NCBI GenBank assembly: GCA_026705925.1
Contig: JAPOZT010000025.1
Coordinates: 16,797-80,796 of the forward strand
Source: Gemmatimonadota bacterium
Lineage (GTDB): Bacteria; JAAXHH01
Direction of reading: 5' to 3'
DNA: 64,000 bases
A program made the position numbers and the translations under genes. Below the pieces are notes generated by a model. The model worked only from the letters and a program-made list of their open reading frames with translations. It ran no database searches and had not been told where the DNA came from. Shown one piece after another: positions 25,391-35,240 of this stretch; the first letter of the stretch is position 1, and every line of letters begins with the position of its first letter.

Positions 25391-26802
25391 CCGCGCAGGC
25401 GGACGATTTCTCGGCCTGGTACAATGAAGTGATCGCGAAAGCCGAGTTGGCCGACAACGCGCCGACCCGCGGCTGCATGGTCATCCGGCCATACGGCTTC
25501 GCGCTCTGGGAAAACATGGTGGCGGTGCTGGACCGGATGTTCAAGGAAACCGGTCACGTCAACGCCTATTTCCCTCTGTTGATTCCCGATAGCTTCTTCC
25601 AGAAAGAAGCGGAGCACGTGGAGGGATTCTCGCCCGAATGTGCCGTGGTTACGCACGGCGGGGGCAAGAAGCTCGAAGAAAGCCTGATGGTCCGCCCGAC
25701 CTCCGAGACCATCATCGCGGACATGTACGCCCGATGGATCCAGTCCTATCGCGACCTGCCGTTGCTGATCAACCAGTGGGCCAATGTCTTCCGGTGGGAA
25801 CTGCGCCCGAGGGCCTTCCTGCGGACGACGGAATTCCTCTGGCAGGAAGGCCACACGGCCCACGCCACGGCGGCGGAGGCCGAGGAGGAGACCCTGCGCA
25901 TCCTGGACATCTACCGCACCTTCGCGGAAGACTACATGGCGATTCCGGTGCTGTATGGTCCGAAAACCGACGCCGAGAAGTTCCCCGGCGCGCTGCAGAC
26001 CTACGCCATAGAAGGCATGATGAAGGACGGCAAGGCCCTGCAGATGGGCACTTCGCACGACCTGGGGCAGAACTTCTCCCGGGCTTTCAATATCGATTTT
26101 CAGACACGGGACGGGTCGCGCGAGCACGTCTACCAGACGAGTTGGGGCATGAGCACCCGGACCGTCGGCGCCATCATCATGGCCCATGGCGACGACAGGG
26201 GGCTGGTCCTGCCTCCCCGCCTGGCGCCACACCAGGTCGTCGTCATCCCCATCGCGAAGTCCGACGAGGAACAGGCCGTCGTGCAAGAAGCCGTCGACAA
26301 GCTGGTTGCGTCGCTGGAAGGCGTGCGGGTGAAGGTGGACGACCGCGAGCAGTTCGGACTGGGCTGGAAGTTCACCGAATGGGAAACGAAGGGCGTGCCG
26401 CTGCGCGTGGAACTCGGTCCGCGGGATATCGCGTCCGGCCAGGCGGTGGTCGTGCGCAGGGATACGGGGGAGAAGGAATTTGTTTCCCTCGAGACCCTGG
26501 GCAAGCGGGTCGGGGACCTGCTGGAGACTGTGCAGCGGGATATGTTCCAGCGCGCCCTGGATTTCCGCGAAGCCCGTTCCCGGGAGATCCGGGACCGGGA
26601 AGCCTTCGTCTCGGCCGCGAACGGCGACGGCGGGTTCATCCACGCGCACTGGTGCGGCGATCCGGCCTGCGAAGCCGCGGTCAAGGACGAAACCCGGAAC
26701 ACGATCCGGTGCGTCCCCATGGACTGGGAGGCTGACTCGGGCGTCTGCGCGTACTGCGGGCGGGCGTCGGAACGAAAGGTCGTCTACGCCCAGGCCTACT
26801 GA
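25375..26802 (+). CDS. proS: Prolyl-tRNA synthetase, archaeal/eukaryote-type (ProS type 3)
   Basis: Charges tRNA(Pro) with proline in the cytoplasm. The 475-residue length and lack of the ~180-residue editing insert place it in the shorter archaeal/eukaryote-like class rather than the E. coli class. Class II motifs are seen in '[17 protein letters not shown]', '[25 protein letters not shown]' (in parts) and '[14 protein letters not shown]'. The C-terminus has a zinc-type Cys set ('CGDPACEA', 'CVPMDW', 'CAYCGRAS') and the final Tyr of this class ('YAQAY'). It overlaps apaG by 16 bp upstream and the convergent oxidoreductase by 7 bp downstream. Confidence 0.95.
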   Translation: MAKKLTAQADDFSAWYNEVIAKAELADNAPTRGCMVIRPYGFALWENMVAVLDRMFKETGHVNAYFPLLIPDSFFQKEAEHVEGFSPECAVVTHGGGKKLEESLMVRPTSETIIADMYARWIQSYRDLPLLINQWANVFRWELRPRAFLRTTEFLWQEGHTAHATAAEAEEETLRILDIYRTFAEDYMAIPVLYGPKTDAEKFPGALQTYAIEGMMKDGKALQMGTSHDLGQNFSRAFNIDFQTRDGSREHVYQTSWGMSTRTVGAIIMAHGDDRGLVLPPRLAPHQVVVIPIAKSDEEQAVVQEAVDKLVASLEGVRVKVDDREQFGLGWKFTEWETKGVPLRVELGPRDIASGQAVVVRRDTGEKEFVSLETLGKRVGDLLETVQRDMFQRALDFREARSREIRDREAFVSAANGDGGFIHAHWCGDPACEAAVKDETRNTIRCVPMDWEADSGVCAYCGRASERKVVYAQAY

Positions 26803-28400
26803 TCCCCGTACATCCCCAGCACTTCCATTGCCGCGTTGCGCCCGTTGACGGCAATCACGCTGCCGCCCGGGTGGGTGCATGCCCCGCAGAGGTAGACCCC
26901 TGGCATGGGCGTCCGCGGTTCGAGCCGATTCTCCCACATATAGGCCGGCAGGATCTCGCCCTGGAAGATATGGCCGCCGGTCAGGCCCACCTTCTTCTCG
27001 ATGTCCGGGGGACCCATGACGTCCATGTGCAGGACGGCATCGGGCATGTTGCTGCAGAAGCGGCCGAGTGATTCGAGGGCCAGCCTCCCCACTTCCTCTC
27101 TCCGGGAATCCCAGTCGCCCTCGGCGAACGTGTAAGGGACGAACTGGGCGAAGATGCTCATGGTGTGACGGCCCGCCGGTGCCACGCTCGGATCGTGGGC
27201 GGTGTGGAAGTAGAGTTCCTCCCAGAGCCGCGGCGGCAACCGGCCGTCGCCGGCCATGGCGTGGAATTCGTGCCACTGCCGTGCGGTAAGCGGGATGTTG
27301 ACCTGGCCCCGGTGGTGGTCCTCGTTCGTTCCCGGCCGGCTGGTGAAATCCGGCAGTTCGGCGAGGGCTATGTTGATCTTGACGGTCGCGCCGGTCTGGG
27401 GTACCGATTCCAAGCGGTCCCTCCACGCCCCATCGGCCGCGTCGCCAAGGAGCCTTAGCGTGACCCGGGGATCGGCATTCGATACGACAGCAGGTGCCCG
27501 GACGCGCTCGCCTCCCTCTAGCTCCACGCCCTCTCCGGGCAGGATGCGGGCGACGGGCACGCCCGCGGCCACCACGGCGCCAGAGTCGCGCGCGATGTCG
27601 CACAGTATGAAGGACACCATGCCCATGCCGCCCTGCACGTACCCCCACATGCCGGGCATGCCGGCCATGGTCCCCGTGGAATGGAAAACGTGCACGGAGG
27701 CGGTCCCGGGCTCGTAGGGGCTGGCGTTCGTCCCGATCACGCCCTGGCCGATCAGGGCCATGCGCAGCCGCTCGTCTTCGAGGTACCGCTCGACGTATTC
27801 GACCATGGACCATTCGAAGAGCAGATCGATGGCCTCCCGGTCGCCCTTGAGCCGTTCTTCGATCTGATCCCGGGTAGGCGCCCGCCCGACCCAGATGTCG
27901 TCTTCTCCCGGGGGGCGCAGGGCCTCCCGGATGCGCCGCATGGGCGCGTACATGGCCTGGAAGCCCTTCACGTCCCGGGGCGACAGGCGGCGGATCTCCT
28001 CCAGGCAGCGATCGTCGTCCTCCCACAGCTGTACGCTCGACCCGTCTTCGAAGGGGACGAACATGCCCGCTTCCGCCGGCGTCCATCGATAACCGTAGCG
28101 CGCGAAACCCAGTTCCTCGATCACCAGGGGATGGAGCAGGCCGGCAAGGTAGGCGCAGGGCGACACGCGGTATCCCGGCCAGGTTTCTTCGAGCGTGCAG
28201 GCGCCTCCCACGCGTTCCCGGGCTTCCAGGACCAGCACCCGCTGCCCGGCACGGGCGAGGTAGGCCGCGCAGGCCAGGCCATTGTGGCCGGCGCCCACGA
28301 CGACCGCGTCCCAGTCCCGTCCCGCGAGCGAGGACACGGGTTCGGGCAGGCCGATGCGGCCCAGCGTGTCGCGGCAGGACCCGTCCGGTGTAGAAGTCAT
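26796..28400 (-). CDS. FAD-dependent oxidoreductase, phytoene-desaturase/PYROXD2-like
   Basis: A 534-residue flavoprotein. The FAD-binding motif is '[22 protein letters not shown]' (GxGxxG within), followed by '[18 protein letters not shown]'. The C-terminal flavin region reads '[29 protein letters not shown]', the CrtI/PYROXD2 pattern. Family members desaturate carotenoids or other lipids, or act in mitochondria-like roles; the substrate here is unknown. The start lies 9 bp behind the Gfo/Idh gene's stop, so it is the last gene of a minus-strand operon with Gfo/Idh and the ECF transporter. Its 3' end overlaps proS by 7 bp. Confidence 0.88.
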   Translation of the reverse strand: MTSTPDGSCRDTLGRIGLPEPVSSLAGRDWDAVVVGAGHNGLACAAYLARAGQRVLVLEARERVGGACTLEETWPGYRVSPCAYLAGLLHPLVIEELGFARYGYRWTPAEAGMFVPFEDGSSVQLWEDDDRCLEEIRRLSPRDVKGFQAMYAPMRRIREALRPPGEDDIWVGRAPTRDQIEERLKGDREAIDLLFEWSMVEYVERYLEDERLRMALIGQGVIGTNASPYEPGTASVHVFHSTGTMAGMPGMWGYVQGGMGMVSFILCDIARDSGAVVAAGVPVARILPGEGVELEGGERVRAPAVVSNADPRVTLRLLGDAADGAWRDRLESVPQTGATVKINIALAELPDFTSRPGTNEDHHRGQVNIPLTARQWHEFHAMAGDGRLPPRLWEELYFHTAHDPSVAPAGRHTMSIFAQFVPYTFAEGDWDSRREEVGRLALESLGRFCSNMPDAVLHMDVMGPPDIEKKVGLTGGHIFQGEILPAYMWENRLEPRTPMPGVYLCGACTHPGGSVIAVNGRNAAMEVLGMYGDQ

Positions 28401-28409
28401 CGCATCATC

Positions 28410-29528
28410 CTAAATCAGGTTCGGCAACAACGGGTGGTCCCGGTTTTCCAGCGGAAGGGCGATGCGGCTTTCCGCCAGGTGGGCGGCAAAGACACCGTGG
28501 ATCATCTCCAGCGCCCAGCGCCCGTCGTATCCGCTGTTCACCGGCCTGCGTCCGTCCCGCCTCGCCTCGAACACGTCGCGGACGATGGCGGCGTTGGCCG
28601 CCGCCTGAAGCGCGCTCATTGAAGGCTGCTCGGAAGGCTCAAGTTCCAGCGATTCCGCGGTAACGTCACGAACCGCCGCGTCGTCGTCCGGATGCCAGAC
28701 CGGGGATCCGTGGATCCTGATCTGCTGGGAACCTTCATGGACGGTCATGATGCCCTCCGAACCGTACACCCACATCCCGTACCTCCGGGGGTGAGGGGCC
28801 TGGTTGCGGCGCGTTTCGAAAGTGGCCGTCACGCCGTGACCGAAACCGTACATCGCGTGGATGACGTCGCCCACGATAAGGCCCAGTTCCTCCGGACCCT
28901 CCACGGCGTCTTCCAGGGTCGCGGGCCGGCCGCCGGCCATGGTCACCGACGCCTGCACCCAGGCGGGGTTTCTGCCCAGGAGGAACCGGAGCATGTCGAA
29001 AAGGTGGGTGCCCAGCACCATGAGGTCCTCGCCGCCACCGCGATGGTCCTCCTTGCCGTTCATGCGGACGTGAAGTATATCACCGATGGCGCCGTCGGCG
29101 AGCAGTTGACGGGCGTGCCACGCGGCCGCGTGCATGCGGCCCTGGTGGGCGATGCCCATCATCACCCCGGCCTTCTCGCAGGCTTCGATCATGGCGTCGG
29201 CCTCGGACAGCGTGCGGGCCATGGGCTTCTCGAGGAAGATGCACGCGCCCGCTTCCGCCACGGCCAGGGTCATGGCGGCGTGCTGGTCGAGCCAGCGGGG
29301 ACCGATGCTGACGATATCGAACCACTCGTTGCGCAGCATTTCCCTGTAGTCCGTATATAGGTTACGTACACCCAGCCGCCGGCCCGCCTCCCGCAGGCCG
29401 TCCGGATCTTCGTCGGCCACGGCTATGATATCCACGTCATCCATTTCGAGGTACACCGTGTCCAGGCCATGGCCGTAGTTGCCCCGTCCTGTGCGTCCGA
29501 TGACCCCCGCCCTGTATCGTCGGTCCAT
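28410..29528 (-). CDS. Gfo/Idh/MocA-family oxidoreductase
   Basis: A 372-residue NAD(P)-dependent dehydrogenase of the glucose-fructose oxidoreductase/inositol dehydrogenase family. The Rossmann start 'RAGVIGRTGRGNYGHG' and the 'FLEKPMARTLSEADAM' motif with the catalytic Lys are clear. The C-terminal half ('GTHLFDMLRFLLGRNPAWVQ', 'FGHGVTATFETRR') is the substrate domain. Substrates are sugars, cyclitols or sugar acids. It follows the EcfT gene by 56 bp and precedes the PYROXD2-like gene by 9 bp, all on the minus strand. Other Gfo/Idh-type genes in this window are distinct sequences. Confidence 0.9.
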   Translation of the reverse strand: MDRRYRAGVIGRTGRGNYGHGLDTVYLEMDDVDIIAVADEDPDGLREAGRRLGVRNLYTDYREMLRNEWFDIVSIGPRWLDQHAAMTLAVAEAGACIFLEKPMARTLSEADAMIEACEKAGVMMGIAHQGRMHAAAWHARQLLADGAIGDILHVRMNGKEDHRGGGEDLMVLGTHLFDMLRFLLGRNPAWVQASVTMAGGRPATLEDAVEGPEELGLIVGDVIHAMYGFGHGVTATFETRRNQAPHPRRYGMWVYGSEGIMTVHEGSQQIRIHGSPVWHPDDDAAVRDVTAESLELEPSEQPSMSALQAAANAAIVRDVFEARRDGRRPVNSGYDGRWALEMIHGVFAAHLAESRIALPLENRDHPLLPNLI

Positions 29529-29584
29529 TCGATGCTCCCCCGGTATGAGCGACGCTCCTCCGGAAGCCTCTCCCTATGGATCAC

Positions 29585-30340
29585 TCACGGGACCGGCATC
29601 AGCCAGCCCGCGATATTCAGGATCAGCAGCAACCCCAGAATGGCATAATCACGCCAGACGAAGGGGAAAGAAAGGTATTCCGTTCTCCGGCCCCGCATGC
29701 CGAAACCCTTGGATTCCAGGGCCATGGAGAGCAGGTCGGTATCGCGGATCGCGTACACGAATATGGGCACCAGCAGCGGCACGTACTTGCGGGCCCGCTG
29801 CAATACGTTCCCGCTCTTGAGATCGAGGCCTCGGGCCTGCTGTGCCTGGACGACCGTGCCGATACGCGTAAAAAACAGCGGAACGAGCCGAAAGGCAAGG
29901 GAGAGCGCGAAACTGACGGCGAAGGGCAGCCCGATGGCCCGGAGCCCGTAGGCGAATTCCTCCACTTTCGTGCAGGAAACGAAGACCATGCCGGAAACGA
30001 GCATCGCCTCGAGCCTGAATCCCATGGCGAACCCGAACCGTATGGACTCCGTCGAGAGCGTGAACAGCCCGAAGGACCAGAATGGATCGCCGACGCGTCT
30101 GAACAGCGACCAGGACACGACGCTGAACACGAGCACGGTGATCATGAGCGGCAGGATCCGCCGGAGGTTTTTGAACGCTCCGGCCGAACGGGCCAGCAAG
30201 AGGACACCAGCCAGGATGACCAGCTGGTACCAGGGCGACTGGAAGGCCACAGTGAGGATCAGTAACAGGGCCAGTCCCACGATCTTCGTCGAGGGATGGA
30301 GCCGATGCAACAGGGAATCAAAGGGTATGTAGAGCACCAT
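29585..30340 (-). CDS. ecfT: Energy-coupling factor transporter transmembrane protein (EcfT)
   Basis: The membrane scaffold of an ECF-type vitamin/metal importer, 251 residues. 'YIPFDSLLHRLHPSTKIVGLALLLI' is the family N-terminus. Several membrane segments follow, then two cytoplasmic coupling motifs with the Ala-Arg-Gly pattern ('VVQAQQARGLDLKSG' and 'ALESKGFGMRGRRTEY'). It starts 14 bp after the ATPase gene; the start at 30340 gives the normal N-terminus, while the frame reaching 30421 would overlap the ATPase. No S-component gene is adjacent, so substrate cannot be inferred. Confidence 0.9.
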   Translation of the reverse strand: MVLYIPFDSLLHRLHPSTKIVGLALLLILTVAFQSPWYQLVILAGVLLLARSAGAFKNLRRILPLMITVLVFSVVSWSLFRRVGDPFWSFGLFTLSTESIRFGFAMGFRLEAMLVSGMVFVSCTKVEEFAYGLRAIGLPFAVSFALSLAFRLVPLFFTRIGTVVQAQQARGLDLKSGNVLQRARKYVPLLVPIFVYAIRDTDLLSMALESKGFGMRGRRTEYLSFPFVWRDYAILGLLLILNIAGWLMPVP

Positions 30341-30353
30341 GGGCGGTCCGAGG

Positions 30354-32144
30354 TTATTCCTCCACGCGTTCCAGGCAGTCGGCAATCTCTTTGACGGAAC
30401 GTGCCACGAGTCCGAATTCATAGCCGAGACGGACGGCCTCGGGCGCTTCCAGGTACAGCGATTCCAGCAATTCGGGATTGCTGAAACACGTCCGCACGTC
30501 TCCGTCCTGGACGACGCGTCCGCCCGACATGATAATACACCGGTCGGCGTATTCGGCGACGACCCACATGGAATGGGTGATCATGACCACGGTACGGCCG
30601 GATTCGTTGAGCCGCCGGACCAGGTTCAGTATGGCGACCTGGCCGTGATAGTCCAGCCCGGTGGTCGGCTCATCCAGGACGAGGATCTCGGGGTCCGTGG
30701 CCAGCACCGACGCCACGGCGAGTTGCTGCCTTTCTCCCCGGGTCAGATTAAAGGGATCCTCGAGATCCCGGCCGGTCAGGCCGGTTTCGGCCAGGGCGCC
30801 GTCCACTTTCTCCCCGACTTCTTCTTCGGAGAACCCATAGTTCCGGGCGCCGAAGGCGACTTCGTCCCACACGGTATTGGCGAAGATCTGATGGTCCGGA
30901 TTCTGGAATACGTATCCGACGCGGCGTCCCAGTTCGGGCAGAGTCCAGTCGGCGGTGGACTTGCCCAGGACCTGGACCTCGCCCTCCGTCGGGGCGTGCA
31001 GTCCGTTGAGATGCTTGGCAAGCGTCGTCTTGCCGCAACCGTTCTGACCCACCAGCGCGACGAATTCACCGGCCGCGATGTCCAGACTGACCCCGTCCAC
31101 GGCCGGCGTGGATTCATCGTACCTGTAGACGAGGTTCTCGATATGAACGACGGGCAGGGGCGATTCACCCGTCGATTCTCCCTGTGGTTCGCGCGGCGTT
31201 TCATCCTGTGTCGCACCCGGCCGTTCACCGTACGGTTCGCGCCGCCGCGCGCCGTCCAGGCTTTCCCGGGCAGACTCCCTGACGCACCATCCGGCTGAAC
31301 GGATTCGGGCAGCCGCGTCCTGTATGGTCAGCGCATCCGTCTCCAGTCCCAGTTGGGACAGCAGCACGGTAGTCTGGAGCGGCCTGACGCCAAGCCGTTC
31401 CACGTTCCGGGGATCGGCCAGAATTTCGCCGGGCGGCCCCTCCTGGACGATACGCCCCTCGTGCATCAACAGGATCCGGTCCGCGCTCAGGACGTGTTCG
31501 GTCTCATGCTCCACCAGGATGATGCCCTCGATCTCGTTCCGCAGGACCTGGGCGAGCTTGAAGATGTCGCGCTTGCCGACGGGATCCAGGTCGGTCGTCG
31601 GTTCGTCCATGACGACCACCGAGGGACTGCCCGCAAGCACCGAGGCGATGGCCAGCCGCTGCTTCTCGCCTCCCGACAGGCTGGCGGGGTCCCGCTGTTC
31701 GAAGCCCGACAGGCCGACCCGGTTCAGCGCCCGGTCGACGCGGGTTTGCATCTGATCGCGATCCACGGCGAAGTTCTCGAGGGCGAAAGCCGTCTCGAGT
31801 TCCACGTTGGTGGAGAACAACTGCGCCTCGAAGTCCTGGAAGACCAGGCCGACGATCCGTGCCAGTTCGTAGACCTGGGGCCGTTCGGAATCCCGGTGGC
31901 CGGCTACCTGCAGGTTTCCCTCGAGCCTGCCCTTTGTGAAGGAGGGTATCAGCCCGTTCAGGCAGCGGCACAGGGTGGATTTGCCCGCGCCGGTCTCGCC
32001 GACGATCACGGTGAACTCGCCGCGGCGATGACGGTAGTTGATCTGATCGAGCGCGGGTTCCGGGGCGTCGCGGTAGGTGAACGCGAGGTCGCTGAGCGTG
32101 AGGATCGGCTGGTTCAAGAGACTTGATTCATGGAGGTATTGCAC
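30354..32144 (-). CDS. Fused ECF transporter ATPase (EcfA1-EcfA2, two ABC domains)
   Basis: A 596-residue protein carrying two ABC ATPase domains in tandem, the equivalents of EcfA and EcfA'. Domain 1: Walker A GETGAGKST at residues 49-57, signature LSGGEKQRLAIA, 'VVVMDEPTTDLD'. Domain 2: Walker A GQNGCGKTT near residue 366, signature LTRGERQQLAVA (Arg in place of the second Ser/Gly position), 'ILVLDEPTTGLD'. A Pro/Glu-rich linker of about 60 residues ('DETPREPQGESTG') joins them. It powers uptake with the EcfT encoded 14 bp downstream. The first Met stands 11 residues before 'NQPILTLSDLAF'. The upstream 345 bp is gene-free. Confidence 0.92.
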   Translation of the reverse strand: MQYLHESSLLNQPILTLSDLAFTYRDAPEPALDQINYRHRRGEFTVIVGETGAGKSTLCRCLNGLIPSFTKGRLEGNLQVAGHRDSERPQVYELARIVGLVFQDFEAQLFSTNVELETAFALENFAVDRDQMQTRVDRALNRVGLSGFEQRDPASLSGGEKQRLAIASVLAGSPSVVVMDEPTTDLDPVGKRDIFKLAQVLRNEIEGIILVEHETEHVLSADRILLMHEGRIVQEGPPGEILADPRNVERLGVRPLQTTVLLSQLGLETDALTIQDAAARIRSAGWCVRESARESLDGARRREPYGERPGATQDETPREPQGESTGESPLPVVHIENLVYRYDESTPAVDGVSLDIAAGEFVALVGQNGCGKTTLAKHLNGLHAPTEGEVQVLGKSTADWTLPELGRRVGYVFQNPDHQIFANTVWDEVAFGARNYGFSEEEVGEKVDGALAETGLTGRDLEDPFNLTRGERQQLAVASVLATDPEILVLDEPTTGLDYHGQVAILNLVRRLNESGRTVVMITHSMWVVAEYADRCIIMSGGRVVQDGDVRTCFSNPELLESLYLEAPEAVRLGYEFGLVARSVKEIADCLERVEE

Positions 32145-32362
32145 CCTAATTTACAGTGGATGAAGAACGCGAACAGATTAGTGTTTAGTCGTCCGCTTGT
32201 CAACATAGGCGATTTTGCGCTGCCAGTCCGGGCGGCCAGTTTGTCCATAAAATCGGTGAAATCGATTGAATTCAGGGGTTAGCATTAAATCCGATGGAAT
32301 AGCTTTCCAAAGTATCGCCAGGGTTGCCGTGCTCGTTAAGATGGATATGAATCTGGCCTATT

Positions 32363-32391
32363 TTGAATATTCACAGTATAGTAAGTATACA
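32363..32391 (+). promoter_or_regulatory. Candidate sigma70 promoter for the efflux/P450 operon
   Basis: TTGAAT (32363-32368) and TATACA (32386-32391) with an exact 17-bp spacer, in an AT-rich stretch, about 100 bp before the outer-membrane factor gene. A transcript would begin near 32398. Confidence 0.5.
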
Positions 32392-32408
32392 TTCCTTTAG
32401 ATTGCGTT

Positions 32409-32426
32409 TGACTATTTCGATAGTCA
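32409..32426 (+). promoter_or_regulatory. UUCG-tetraloop hairpin in the predicted 5' leader
   Basis: TGACTAT - TTCG - ATAGTCA is a perfect 7-bp stem with the very stable UUCG loop (32409-32426). It falls about 10 nt after the predicted start of transcription and 64 nt before the start codon at 32490. It may stabilise the 5' end of the mRNA, or as DNA be a palindromic operator. Confidence 0.45.
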
Positions 32427-32489
32427 TAGACCGGATTCGCAGGTAATGTGTTAAGTACAGTCGATCACGGTCCCGTTCATGGATTCGAC

Positions 32490-34019
32490 ATGATACGACA
32501 TTCCGTCATTGCCTCTTTCCTGCTCCTCTCGGCCTGTTCACTGGCGCCGAACCGGAACCTCCCGGTGCTTGATTCGGTACCGGAGACGCCCGGCGCGTTT
32601 GCCGCCGCAGTGGCGGATTCCGGTGCATACCGGCCCCTGGCTTGGTGGAAGTCATTCGAAGATCCGGTCCTCGACCGGGTGATCGAGGAGGTGCTCTCTT
32701 CGAATTTCGATCTTGCCGGAGCGGTCGCCCGGGTACAGCAGGCCCGGAGCCGGGCGGGTGTTGCCCGCGCTTCGGCGTTTCCCCTGCTGCAACCGTCGGT
32801 AAGCGTGAACGACTTCGACGGTCCGACTAACGCGGGCATCGGCGCGCAACTGGAGGAAGTCGGGCTGGATCCGGAAGCCCTGAGCGCGGCGGGCGTGGAG
32901 ATCCCCGACCGGCTGGGACTCACCACCTATACCCTGAGCATGGAGTTTTCCTACGAACTCGATTTCTGGGGCCGGAACCGCAACGATACGCGATCCGCCG
33001 AGGCCGAACTGGCGGCCACCGAGGCGGACTATCTCAGCGCGCGCATGGGGGTGCTGGCCGAAACCGTCCGTACTTATCTGGAGATTTCGAGTCTGCGCCG
33101 GCAACAGGGGATGGCCGGCGAGATCGTGTCCGTCCTGCAACAACAGGAATCGCTTGCCGAGTCCCGGTACGAGCGGGGATTGATCGAACTGGAGGACCTC
33201 CACGCGGCGCGGCGCAGACTGCGCGAAGCCCAGGCTGATCTGCCGCAGATCGAAGCACTGCGCGCGGACGCCGAGGGACGGCTATGGATACTGATGGGCG
33301 GCTTCCGGGCCGACCTGGCGCATACGCTGTCCGACTCCGCCGGTCCTTCACCGTCACTCGATCCCGTTCCCGCGGGCATCCCGGCCGATCTCATGATCCA
33401 GCGTCCCGATGTGCTCGCGGCATTGCAACGGGTGGAGGCGGCGCGGTTTTCGGTCGGCGCGCGCCGGGCCGACCTGTTTCCGAGATTGTCTCTGCAGGGC
33501 GCGATCGGCCTGCAGAGCACCGATTCGAGCGAGTGGTTCGACCCGGACCAGTGGTTCCGGAACCTCACCGCGAACCTGCTGGGTCCCGTATTCCAGGGTT
33601 CCCGGATACGGAACAACATTGCGATCGCGGAGGCGCGGCTGAACGAGGCTGCGGCCGCTTTCGGACGCTCCGTGGTCACCGCGGTCAACGAAGTCGAATC
33701 GGCCCTGGCGGGGCTCGACGCCAGCCGTCGCAGACATGCGCTGCTGGCTGCCAAATCCGATGAGTCCCGGTCCGAATCGGCGCTGCAGGAGCAGAGATAC
33801 GTATCGGGTGTGGGCGCTTACGAATCGTTCCTGGCGGCGGAACAGGTCCGGTTGGCCGCGCAGTCCATGCTTGCGGCGGCGGAACGGGACCTGGGTTACG
33901 CCCGTCTCGCCCTGCATCGCGCGCTGGGTGGCACCTGGACCGCCAACGACCGTGAGCGTCTCATACTGCGGGAGACCCAGCCGGACGGGCGTCTTCCCGC
34001 CCGTCCTCCAACGGAGTAA
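32490..34019 (+). CDS. Outer-membrane efflux lipoprotein (TolC/OprM/NodT family)
   Basis: A 509-residue outer-membrane channel of a tripartite pump. The lipoprotein signal ends at Cys16 in 'SFLLLSACS'. Two OEP repeats follow, with the usual helical patterns 'ELDFWGRNRNDTRSAEAELAATEAD' (within) and 'PADLMIQRPDVLAALQRVEAARFSVG'; 'RPDVLAA' and 'YELDFWGR' are NodT/OprM marks. The second half ends 'RLALHRALGGTW'. The ATG at 32490 is used; an in-frame TTG further up would place extra residues before the signal. It begins the operon and is followed after 6 bp by the adaptor gene. Confidence 0.92.
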   Translation: MIRHSVIASFLLLSACSLAPNRNLPVLDSVPETPGAFAAAVADSGAYRPLAWWKSFEDPVLDRVIEEVLSSNFDLAGAVARVQQARSRAGVARASAFPLLQPSVSVNDFDGPTNAGIGAQLEEVGLDPEALSAAGVEIPDRLGLTTYTLSMEFSYELDFWGRNRNDTRSAEAELAATEADYLSARMGVLAETVRTYLEISSLRRQQGMAGEIVSVLQQQESLAESRYERGLIELEDLHAARRRLREAQADLPQIEALRADAEGRLWILMGGFRADLAHTLSDSAGPSPSLDPVPAGIPADLMIQRPDVLAALQRVEAARFSVGARRADLFPRLSLQGAIGLQSTDSSEWFDPDQWFRNLTANLLGPVFQGSRIRNNIAIAEARLNEAAAAFGRSVVTAVNEVESALAGLDASRRRHALLAAKSDESRSESALQEQRYVSGVGAYESFLAAEQVRLAAQSMLAAAERDLGYARLALHRALGGTWTANDRERLILRETQPDGRLPARPPTE

Positions 34020-34025
34020 ATAGCC

Positions 34026-35240
34026 ATGTCGCGTTTAACCAGTATTCTCGTTGCCGGCGGCATACTCGGAGTTTCCGTGGCGTTGGCCGCTCTGTTGATT
34101 TCGTTGGCCCCGCAACCGACGCGCACTGAACAACCGCCCCAGATACCCTTCGTTCAGACGGGCCTGGTCACCGCGGGATCCGGACCCGTTCCGGTGTTCG
34201 GTTCCGGCACGGTAAGGCCGAGTGCGGAGATCGATGTCGTTTCGCAGGCAGGCGGCAGAATCGCGTGGGTCGACCCGGGGTTCCTGAGCGGCGGCCGGAT
34301 CGCAGCGGGGGATACGCTATTCCGCATCGAGGAGGTCGACTACCGGTACCGGGTGCAGGAAGCGGAGGCCAGCCTCGCGGCCAGTCAACTGGCATTGCTG
34401 CGGGAGGAGGAACAGGCGTCGATTGCCCGTGCACAGCACGATCTATACACCGCTCGCAAAGGGAATGCGTCTTCAGACGAAAACGCGAACCCGCTTGCGC
34501 TGAGAGAACCGCAGCTGAAGGCGGCCCGGGCCGCACTGGATCGCGATGAAGCCCGCCTCGCCGAGGCCCATCTCGCCCTGTCCAGAACCCACGTAACCGC
34601 ACCCTTCGACGGCTTCGTACAGGAAGAGTCCGTGGATGTGGGACAGTTCGTTGCCGCCGGCCAGCCAGTCGCGAGCGTTTTCGCCGCCGATGCCGTGGAA
34701 GTTGTCGTGCCGCTGTCCGATTCCGATGCCGCATTGATTCCGGGGTTGTGGTCGCTTACGGCGGGCGACGGGAACCGGAGCGTCGGTGCGCGCGTGATCG
34801 CCCGTTTCGGAGAAGGATCCTATGCCTGGAAAGGTTACGTGGACCGAAGCGAGCCATACCTTGATCGGCAGACGCGCACCATCGACGTGATCGTACGCGT
34901 ACCGGATCCCTTTCGATCGGGGCAGCCCATGGACGGCACGGATCGTCCCGGCGGCAGTCCCCCCCTGCTGGTCGGAAAGTACGTCGAAGTGGAAATCAAC
35001 GGTCTTGAGCGGGATGATTACTACCTGGTTCCGCGCGCGGCGCTGCAATCGGGCAACGAGGTCTGGATCGTGCGCGACGGCGGCGCGGTGCATATCGTTC
35101 CGGTGCAGGTATTGCAGCGGACCGGCGATAGAGCCTATGTGACCGGCGATCTCGAAGACGGCCAGGCCGCCGTCACTGGCGGGATCCGGTTTACGACGGA
35201 AGGCATGCGCGTCCAGGCGGAGACCGGCCAAACCCCATGA
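34026..35240 (+). CDS. RND efflux periplasmic adaptor (HlyD/AcrA family)
   Basis: A 404-residue membrane-fusion protein joining the RND pump to the outer channel. It has an N-terminal membrane anchor ('ILVAGGILGVSVALAALLIS'), then 'GSGTVRPSAEIDVVSQAGGRIAWV' for the barrel-sandwich half. A helical hairpin (about residues 100-180) with 'ALDRDEARLAEAHLALSRTHV' follows, then the second lipoyl half 'APFDGFVQEESVDVGQFVAAGQ' and a beta-barrel domain. It starts 6 bp after the outer channel gene, and its stop shares ATGA with the start of the pump gene (35237-35240), so translation is coupled. Confidence 0.92.
   Translation: MSRLTSILVAGGILGVSVALAALLISLAPQPTRTEQPPQIPFVQTGLVTAGSGPVPVFGSGTVRPSAEIDVVSQAGGRIAWVDPGFLSGGRIAAGDTLFRIEEVDYRYRVQEAEASLAASQLALLREEEQASIARAQHDLYTARKGNASSDENANPLALREPQLKAARAALDRDEARLAEAHLALSRTHVTAPFDGFVQEESVDVGQFVAAGQPVASVFAADAVEVVVPLSDSDAALIPGLWSLTAGDGNRSVGARVIARFGEGSYAWKGYVDRSEPYLDRQTRTIDVIVRVPDPFRSGQPMDGTDRPGGSPPLLVGKYVEVEINGLERDDYYLVPRAALQSGNEVWIVRDGGAVHIVPVQVLQRTGDRAYVTGDLEDGQAAVTGGIRFTTEGMRVQAETGQTP

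Larger units (their letters stand above)
32145..32489. other. Gene-free divergent intergenic region
   Basis: A 345-bp spacer between the ECF ATPase (minus) and the efflux operon (plus). It is much more AT-rich than the rest of the window and has no credible reading frame. It holds the candidate promoter (32363-32391) and the UUCG hairpin (32409-32426) described separately. I see nothing else: no tRNA, no long repeat. Confidence 0.8.

Noticed and set aside
25339..28086. Long minus-strand open frame (over 900 codons) across proS and the PYROXD2-like gene
   Set aside because: It covers genes with strong family motifs in other frames; its protein has no recognisable domain.
30020..30060. Possible S-component hidden in the EcfT frame
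   Set aside because: The whole frame reads as a normal EcfT with both coupling motifs; nothing suggests a second protein.
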